Assembly: GCA_963781725.1 (NCBI GenBank)
Contig: CAWAGV010000002.1
Location: 124,001 to 188,000, forward strand
Origin: BOG-931 sp963781725
GTDB lineage: Bacteria > Pseudomonadota > Alphaproteobacteria > Rhizobiales > Xanthobacteraceae
Direction: 5' to 3'
DNA length: 64,000 nucleotides
Part shown: piece after piece, positions 58,374 through 64,000 of the stretch
Position numbering within the stretch: position 1 is the stretch's first letter
Layout: each line of letters opens with the position of its first letter
Position numbers and translations under genes: made by a program
The notes under the pieces: model-generated
What the model was told of the DNA's origin: nothing
The model's database searches: none
The model's input: the letters and a program-made list of their open reading frames with translations, nothing else

Positions 58374-58406
58374 AATCCTACCGTCGCTGGCTGCGACGGT
58401 AGGATT
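58374..58406. terminator. Stem-loop after the cargo gene
   Basis: A perfect stem of at least 13 bases (58375-58387 with 58393-58405) built of ATCCTACCGTCGC, loop TGGCT, lies 40 bases after the cargo-protein stop (minus strand). On the plus strand it is followed by TTTGTCTT. It may stabilise or end the cargo mRNA. Confidence 0.55.
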
Positions 58407-58445
58407 TGTCTTATTCGACGGCAGCCGATCGAGGGCCGCCCGCGA

Positions 58446-60134
58446 TCAGGCGTGGTGCCACGTGAATTCAAAGTGATTCTGCGACGCCGCCTGCTGCGCG
58501 TGATCGACGACGGCGGCCAGGCCATGATTGTCGTTGCCGTGACCACTGTCATTGCCACCATTGCCGCCGGCGCTGGCGACGCCACCTGCGCTAGCGTTAC
58601 CACCTGCGCCGGTGTTGTTGCCACCGTTGCCGTGGCCACCTCCGCCACCGTTTTGCGCAACGGCGAGCCCGGTCGAACCCGATGCCGCGCCGGCGACGGG
58701 AATCGTACCCTGTGCGATACCCGGCACCGAGGTCGCATCGGCCACCGTGGTGGCGGTGCCGACATAAGTTCCGCCTCCGAGCGGAATGTTGTTGCCGGAC
58801 ACGTCGTTGGCGTCGGCAACGAAGCCCTGACCTGCCGCCTGGATCTGAGCCTGATCGGCAGCCAAGGCTGCACCGGTGTCGCCGTTCGCAATGCCCTGCA
58901 GCCCGTGAACGACCGCCGTGCTGTCGGCGAGCAACGTTCCGCCCTGCAGCTCGTTGTCGAACCGTGCGCCGAAAACCCCGCCTTGGCTGGCGGCGAACGA
59001 AGCGCCGAACTTGTTGTAGTCCTGAATCTCGGTAATCAGCGGTGAGATTTCAGCCGGTGTGGCATTGTTGCCGGCGGCGACGTTATCGAGCTGATTGTTG
59101 ATGACGTTGCCTTCGGCCAGGAACTGGGCCCAGAAGTTGGTCTGCGCCTGATTGTCCTGATAATGCGTGATGGTTCCCTCCAAATACGCCGGCATCTCGG
59201 CAAAGCCGCCCGTCGTACCCGGATTGCCGTTGCCCCCTGCGGCCGTATTCAGCGCCGCATCGCCCTGCACGATATCGATGATATCGAGCAGATTGTCGTT
59301 GGTGGCGCGGGCCGCGACGTTCGGATTCGAGGCGTATTCGTGGTCGAAGCTGTTCGTTTGGATATTGATCTGGTCCAAAACGGTTTGCAGGTGGATCGTC
59401 GTAAGCGCGGCGTCGGTCGGAGCTTCGCCGGCTTCGATGGCCGAAAGCGCGGTCTGGTTGCTGAGCAAATTGGTCAGGCCCGTCGCGATCGCCTTCATGT
59501 CCCCATTGAATTGCGCCAGGTTCGAATGGTCGAGCCCGCCGACGGCCAGATCGGTCGCAGCATTGAAGACGCTGCCGATCTGCCCGAGCGTCGCGCCCTG
59601 TGCCGTCGCCGCCGTGATCGCTGCCGCGTTGTCCGATCCAGTCGGAAGCGCCTCGAACCCCACATTGGGGGCGCCCGTGCCGCCCGGATACGGATTGGCG
59701 CCGAGCGCACTGGCCAGCGCGGCATCGCCGTTTATCTCGTTGAGAATGGCGGTCTGCGTGGTGTGAATCGTATCCTGGGCCGTCGTCGCGGCGTGCGAGT
59801 TGCCCACGGACTGCGGAGCGTCGGTCAGCAGGGTCTGAAGCTGAGCCTGCACCTGAGTGAGAGCCGCGGTGTCAGCGGCCGTCAGCGTGTATGCGCCGCC
59901 GTTTACCGTGACGCCGCCCGGATTGGCGAGAGCCGCATTGATGTCATTCAGCACGGCTTGAGTATCCGTCGTGTACATACCGAGATAGGCCGGCTGATTG
60001 TTGCTGTCGGCAGGAGTACTCCACAGCCCGCCATCAAGCAGACGTGTCGCATCGTTGAACACGGCACCCGCCTGGGCGAGATCCGTCGACGGAGTCAAAG
60101 CATCGTCTCTTACAGTGGTTGGCAACGTGACCAT
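58446..60134 (-). CDS. Large Ala/Asn/Gly-rich repeat protein, probable type I secretion cargo
   Basis: A 562-residue acidic protein with no signal peptide and no cysteine. Two related halves are visible: GAVFNDATRLLDGGL (23-37) against GSVFNAATDLAVGGL (187-201), and GDAALASALGANPYPGGTGA (136-155) against GDAALNTAAGGNGNPGTTGG (291-310), so it carries a tandem repeat of about 155 residues. A Gly/Asn-rich stretch lies at 495-535. It ends NHFEFTWHHA; an aromatic-rich C-terminus fits an uncleaved type I secretion signal. RTX nonapeptides (GGxGxDxUx) are absent. GAGGGA precedes the ATG. It sits between the adaptor and TolC genes, which is the main reason to call it cargo. Function unknown. Confidence 0.75.
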   Translation of the reverse strand: MVTLPTTVRDDALTPSTDLAQAGAVFNDATRLLDGGLWSTPADSNNQPAYLGMYTTDTQAVLNDINAALANPGGVTVNGGAYTLTAADTAALTQVQAQLQTLLTDAPQSVGNSHAATTAQDTIHTTQTAILNEINGDAALASALGANPYPGGTGAPNVGFEALPTGSDNAAAITAATAQGATLGQIGSVFNAATDLAVGGLDHSNLAQFNGDMKAIATGLTNLLSNQTALSAIEAGEAPTDAALTTIHLQTVLDQINIQTNSFDHEYASNPNVAARATNDNLLDIIDIVQGDAALNTAAGGNGNPGTTGGFAEMPAYLEGTITHYQDNQAQTNFWAQFLAEGNVINNQLDNVAAGNNATPAEISPLITEIQDYNKFGASFAASQGGVFGARFDNELQGGTLLADSTAVVHGLQGIANGDTGAALAADQAQIQAAGQGFVADANDVSGNNIPLGGGTYVGTATTVADATSVPGIAQGTIPVAGAASGSTGLAVAQNGGGGGHGNGGNNTGAGGNASAGGVASAGGNGGNDSGHGNDNHGLAAVVDHAQQAASQNHFEFTWHHA

Positions 60135-60337
60135 TGGATTGTCCCTCTTCCTCGAAACCCCCGCACCCTAGTTCATCGAAACCAGCAAACATGGCCACAG
60201 CAAGGAGTCACAGCGGCAAGACTCATCTTGCAAATCGCGGCGATCAAAATCGATCTTGGCGTCAGGTGCTGACACTCACCAACGTTCCGACACAATCCAA
60301 TCGAGTTTCTTTGGCGCGCGAACTTCGCCTCCGATTC
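60135..60337. other. 203-bp gap between adaptor and cargo genes
   Basis: Between the adaptor stop (60338) and cargo start (60134), minus strand. It is AT-richer than the flanks and is likely to carry a cargo-specific promoter, but I cannot point to a firm -35/-10 pair. Weak inverted sequence around 60240 (GATCAAAATCGATC) is noted without meaning. Confidence 0.4.
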
Positions 60338-62087
60338 TCACGGTTCATTGAACATGCGGCGAAATTGATCGGTGATCGGCTTGAACAAATAAGACAGCAT
60401 TGTGCGGCTGCCGGTCTGCAGGAAAATCTCGACTGGCATGCCGGATACCAGAGTGAGGCCGTTCAGACGATGGCGCTCACCGGTGGGTAGATCGATTCGC
60501 ACCGTATAGAAGCGAGCGTTGGTCTGCTCGTCGCGGCTCAGGTCGGCGGAAACGTATGACACCGTACCTCTGGCCTGCGGCATTGTCTGGCGATCGAGGG
60601 TCGAGAACCGGAGATTTGCCTGCTGGCCCTGCGCAACTTGATCGATTTCGTTCGGCGGCAGATGGCCCTCGATCTCGAGAGCATCGGAATCCGGAACGAT
60701 TTCCATAATGACGTCGCCGGGCCGAACGACACCGCCGATGGTATGGACGGTCAACTGATGCACGATCCCGGACGCCGGCGACCTGATATCGATGCGGTTG
60801 AGCTGATCCTTTGCGGCCACGTTCCTTTCCGTCAGCTCCGCTTCCTTGTCCTGCGATTCGCGAAGGTCCTTCATGACCTCCGAGCGGAAGTTCTGATCGA
60901 TTTGCACGATTTGAAGTTGGGCCTGCCCGATCTTGGCCCTCGTCTCGGCAATTGTGGCCGTCAATTGCGCCCGTTCACCCTCGAGTTCGTGCGGATTCAC
61001 GCTGCAACGTCGTCATGCGCGTCAACGGTACGAGACCCTTGGCGAAAAGTCCCTGAACGCCGGCAAGCTCGGAGGCGATGAGATCGAGCTGAGACGATTT
61101 CGATTTGATCTCGGCCCCCAAGCCGTCGATCTGCTCTTCAAATTGGTGAATGTTGCTTTGGTACAGGTCTTTCTGGCCCTGGCGTGTGCTGGCGCGCGCG
61201 TTGAATAGCGATGTTTCCGATGCCACGAGGTGCGCGACGGCAGTATCACTCAGCCGCTCGGTCAGCTGTTGTGGAAGTTGGATTTCGTTCGAAGCGTCCC
61301 GTTCGGCAACGAGCCTCGCTATGCGGACGCGGACCTGATCGATCTGATTGGCGATCAACTGTTGACTGGCTTGCACCTGGGTCTGATCAAGCCGAGCGAG
61401 CAATGTGCCCGTGCTGACATGCATTCCGTCGTGCACCGGAATTTCCGTCACGACGCCCCCGGTCGGATGTTGTATTTTCTTCACACTCGACTCGACGACG
61501 AGAGTGCCGGGCAGCACCACGGCGCCGGACAACGGGATCAGCGTGGCCCAGCCGCCCCCAATAACGGTACTGACAAGGAGGACCCGCAATGCGGCTTTCA
61601 ATTCGCGTTCGTGTCTGCGGACGACGTGTTCGGCGAATTCACAAGGCAGATCGCCCTGCGCAGGCGTGCCCGTCAACAGCCATCCGAGATGAGCCCGCGC
61701 TGTCTGCAGGTAGACCTCAATGCCGGCCAGGAGCCGTTGTTTGTTTGACCCATTGCCCTCTGGCTGAATCCGCTTTTCAGTTTTTATGATGGGAATCGGA
61801 TCGTGCAACAAATCGCGGTCGAAACGGTCCAGCCGTTCCGGGGTGCCGGAAACCTGGCGTAATAACCGTTCCGGACTCGCACTTTGCGGTCGGCGAGACT
61901 CGATCCTTCCGGAAAAAATATCTTGGATCTTTTCCTGCAGAAGATCGTGTGTCGCTTCCCGCGAAGCGCCATGCTGACTGCGGTCGAGGATCCTTCTTGC
62001 CCTTCGCAGTTCAAGGATCAACGCCTCTCCCTGCGGGCCTGCCGTTTCGTCGCGACGCGCGGAAGCAGGGCGATCGGCCACATTCAT
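60338..62087 (-). pseudogene. HlyD family type I secretion adaptor, single-base frameshift
   Basis: Two frames together give one HlyD-type membrane fusion protein of 582 residues. The first part has the membrane helix LRVLLVSTVIGGGWATLIPL, the biotinyl-lipoyl-like VVESSVKKIQHPTGGVVTEI and coiled coil ending at TTLQRESAR; the second continues LEGERAQLTATIAETRAKIG and the beta domain DIRSPASGIVHQLTVHTIGG. The sequence reads CGAACTC at 60983-60989 where CGACTC would keep the frame, so one extra base is present at about 60986. It could be a true mutation or a read error. A second oddity is a cytoplasmic N-terminal extension of about 165 residues before the membrane helix. The ATG overlaps the exporter stop by 4 bp. 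Confidence 0.8.
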
Positions 62088-63880
62088 GACGACGCACTCC
62101 GCGTCGCCCGGGGGCTATCGCTTTCATTACTTTCTGTCTTGATTTTCTCTGTCGAGCTTTCTGTTTTGATTTTCTGTGTCGTGTTGAGCTGCACGGCGCG
62201 GGCGACACGGGCGAACAATTCTTCACGTGGGCCGAATGCCACTATGCGGCCGTCGCGCAGCACCATCGCGGTATCGAGTGCGGAAATGGCCTCCGGGCGA
62301 TGGGACACCATGATGACGATGCTCTGATTTCTTCGGAGCATCTGGATCGCCTTCATCAACGCCACTTCGCCATCGTGATCGAGATTGGCATTCGGCTCAT
62401 CAAGCACGACCAGAAAAGGATTTCCGAACACCGCACGTGCAAGCCCAATGCGCTGGCGCTGCCCGGCCGAAAGAGACGAACCGCGCTCGCCAAGCCTGGT
62501 GGAGTAACCGTCAGGCAATGCCAAAATCATCTCGTGCGCGCCGGCGAGCTGCGCGGCGCTCAGAATTGCATCCGAAGCGGCATTGCCATCGAACCGGGCG
62601 ATATTTTCGGCAACCGTGCCGTCAAACAGCGCCACATCCTGCGGCAAGTATCCGATGAACCGTCCCAAGTCGTCCGGATGCCAATTGTCCAGCGCCGCGC
62701 CGTCGAGACGGACGACACCTTTGCTCGCGGGCCATATGCCGGTGAGCGCTCGCACCAGCGAGGACTTGCCCGCAGCACTGGCGCCGAGCAATGCCATGCC
62801 CATCCCGGCAGTCAGTTTGAACGAGATATTGGACAGCACGACGCGGTCGCTTGCGGGCACCTCGATCGTGATGTCCTCGACAGACAAACTATGACTGGGT
62901 CGAGGCAGATCAACGGCTGAAGCCTGTGGGGGTGCCACGGTTCCCAGGATCTTGCGGAGCCGATCGATGCCTTGCCGCGCGGCAACAAGCTGTTTCCAGT
63001 TCGCGAGAGCGATTTCGATCGGCGCCAAAGCCCGGCCCATCATGATCGATGACGCGATCATGATGCCGCCGGAAGCCTGCTCGACGATGACCAGATAGGC
63101 GCCGGTGCCGAGTATTGCCGACTGAAGTATGAAGCGCACAATCTTGGCAATCGCGCCGATATTCGCGTAAACGTCGGCGACGTCGAAATTCTGCCGCAGG
63201 TAACGCTCGTTGGTTTCCATCCATCGCGCGGTGAAGCGGCCGGTCATGCCAAGCGCACGAATCACCTCGGCGTTTTGGTGCGTCGAGTCGGCCAGCACCT
63301 GCCGCTGGGCGCTGCTGTCCATCGTGAACTTCGCCGCTGCGCGCGACTTACGTTCGGTTGTCACGGTCAAAGCAATAATACTTGCTGCGCCGAGCGTCGC
63401 GACCAAGCCGATCGCCGGGTGAAATATGAAAAGTGCGATGAGGAAAATCGGTATCCACGGCAAATCGAGAAATGCCGTGGGCCCAAGGCCGGAGAGGAAA
63501 ATGCGTATCTGGTCGAGATCGCGCAACGGTTGCTGCGCAATCATCGCTTTGGCGCCCCGCAACGGCAGGGCCGCAATCGCCAGATAGATGCGCTGCTGCA
63601 GGCCAATATCGAAAAGCGTACCTATTCGCGACAGCATCCGTGCGCGCGCGGCTTCAAAGTATGCTTGGAAAACATAAGCAACGAGGACTATTGCCGAGAG
63701 TCCCAACAGAGTTGCGACGTTGCGGCTGGGGAGTACGCGATCGTACACCTGCAGCATATAGAGAGAACCAGACAGCATCAGCAGATTGATCACGCCGCTG
63801 AAGACAGCAACGGCGCCGAGGCGGCGCGCACTTGCGCGCAACTCAATCGCTACAGGATCATCCGGCGCAGGACTCAACAT
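62084..63880 (-). CDS. Type I secretion ABC exporter (PrtD/HlyB-type permease-ATPase)
   Basis: A 598-residue fused permease and ATPase. The membrane domain (about residues 10-300) starts with VFSGVINLLMLSGSLYMLQV, typical of PrtD-type exporters; there is no C39 peptidase-like domain. The ATPase has Walker A GASAAGKSSLV, signature SLSAGQRQRIGLARA, Walker B FLVVLDEPNANLD and the H-loop MVSHRPEAI. After it comes a polar tail with a repeated KIKTES unit. The ATG at 63880 is chosen over earlier starts at 63937. First visible gene of the type I secretion locus; the adaptor follows with a 4-bp overlap. Confidence 0.93.
   Translation of the reverse strand: MLSPAPDDPVAIELRASARRLGAVAVFSGVINLLMLSGSLYMLQVYDRVLPSRNVATLLGLSAIVLVAYVFQAYFEAARARMLSRIGTLFDIGLQQRIYLAIAALPLRGAKAMIAQQPLRDLDQIRIFLSGLGPTAFLDLPWIPIFLIALFIFHPAIGLVATLGAASIIALTVTTERKSRAAAKFTMDSSAQRQVLADSTHQNAEVIRALGMTGRFTARWMETNERYLRQNFDVADVYANIGAIAKIVRFILQSAILGTGAYLVIVEQASGGIMIASSIMMGRALAPIEIALANWKQLVAARQGIDRLRKILGTVAPPQASAVDLPRPSHSLSVEDITIEVPASDRVVLSNISFKLTAGMGMALLGASAAGKSSLVRALTGIWPASKGVVRLDGAALDNWHPDDLGRFIGYLPQDVALFDGTVAENIARFDGNAASDAILSAAQLAGAHEMILALPDGYSTRLGERGSSLSAGQRQRIGLARAVFGNPFLVVLDEPNANLDHDGEVALMKAIQMLRRNQSIVIMVSHRPEAISALDTAMVLRDGRIVAFGPREELFARVARAVQLNTTQKIKTESSTEKIKTESNESDSPRATRSASS
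62128..62186. repeat. Imperfect direct repeat in the exporter C-terminal tail
   Basis: Two copies of a roughly 27-base unit around CTTTCTGTCTTGATTTTCT, in the last codons of the exporter gene. It encodes the two KIKTES units of the tail. The stretch is AT-rich against the GC-rich flanks, which suggests recent local duplication. Confidence 0.6.
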
Positions 63881-64000
63881 GCTCAACTCACCGACGGATT
63901 TGATGCGTGAATAGCGGCGCCTTCTTGAGGAGTGCACGAGGTGCCGCGCGTAAGCCGCTCTAAAAGTTGCTGTGAAACCCGACAGAAGTGCGACCGAAAT

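Noticed and set aside
59163..60272. A 369-residue plus-strand frame opposite the cargo gene
   Set aside because: The minus-strand frame fits its context (repeat units, no cysteine, RBS, position between T1SS genes); the plus frame is Arg-rich without structure.
60338..61000. A separate short adaptor gene starting at the GTG near 60998
   Set aside because: It begins in the middle of the HlyD coiled coil and continues the upstream frame after a one-base shift, so it is not a stand-alone gene.
1..64000. CRISPR arrays, transposases or prophage genes
   Set aside because: None were found: no regularly spaced repeats, no transposase or integrase motifs in any frame examined.

Overview
The window is about 64 kb of GC-rich chromosome from an alphaproteobacterium of the order Hyphomicrobiales (Rhizobiales), probably close to Bradyrhizobiaceae or Xanthobacteraceae. 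The basis is the CtrA/ChpT cell-cycle genes beside fliI and a che operon, GANTC (CcrM) sites and CtrA boxes upstream of ctrA, an EcfG-type stress promoter, several Leu/Ile/Val-type ABC transporters, and many FAD hydroxylases and amidohydrolases. No rRNA, CRISPR array, transposase or integrase was seen. One tRNA gene, tRNA-Val(CAC), is present.

Layout. 1-3.2 kb: the end of a TrmA/RlmD-type RNA methyltransferase, then an MFS transporter with a metal-dependent amidohydrolase. 3.2-11.3 kb (minus strand): an eight-gene ABC operon that mixes a complete LivHMKGF set with a NitT/TauT-type binding protein and two permeases but no NitT-type ATPase, preceded by a frameshifted DUF1045 gene. 11.4-17.3 kb: dienelactone hydrolase, a lemA/TPM-domain cluster, ribB with a degenerate RibA domain, and aroC. 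17.5-22.3 kb: a compact transcription unit encoding a 13-residue lysine-rich peptide, an SLC13 permease with an N-terminal cNMP-binding domain, a methyltransferase, and a winged-helix/hydrolase fusion. 22.3-28.7 kb: histidine phosphatase, fabI, an ECF sigma/anti-sigma pair, a CbpA-like J-protein, a surface lipoprotein, pdxH, an SDR and an OsmC protein.

28.7-36.9 kb is a probable catabolic cluster: a FAD hydroxylase, a DUF1185 protein, an enamidase-like amidohydrolase, a 2,6-dihydroxypyridine-hydroxylase-like FAD enzyme, a cupin-like protein and a LIV-type ABC importer with no local binding protein. The gene content suggests uptake and breakdown of an N-heterocycle or cyclic amide; this is inference. 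36.9-38.1 kb has a VanX-like dipeptidase and a DUF3617 protein.

38.3-53 kb is a motility and cell-cycle block: flhA, a second ECF sigma/anti-sigma pair, fliJ-fliI, ctrA, then cheR-cheB-cheY-cheW-cheA and chpT. The CheA receiver domain has Glu where the phosphoacceptor Asp should be. 53-56.5 kb has a CysQ-like phosphatase, a YHS protein, a DUF1134 protein and a coiled-coil membrane protein. 56.6-64 kb, beside the tRNA, is a type I secretion locus: ABC exporter, an HlyD adaptor carrying a one-base frameshift, a 562-residue cysteine-free repeat protein without RTX repeats (the likely cargo), and a TolC-family outer membrane channel.

Two single-base frameshifts (near 10847 and 60986) could be true mutations or sequence errors; reads would have to decide. 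All functional calls are from reading the translated sequence and family knowledge; no database search was run.
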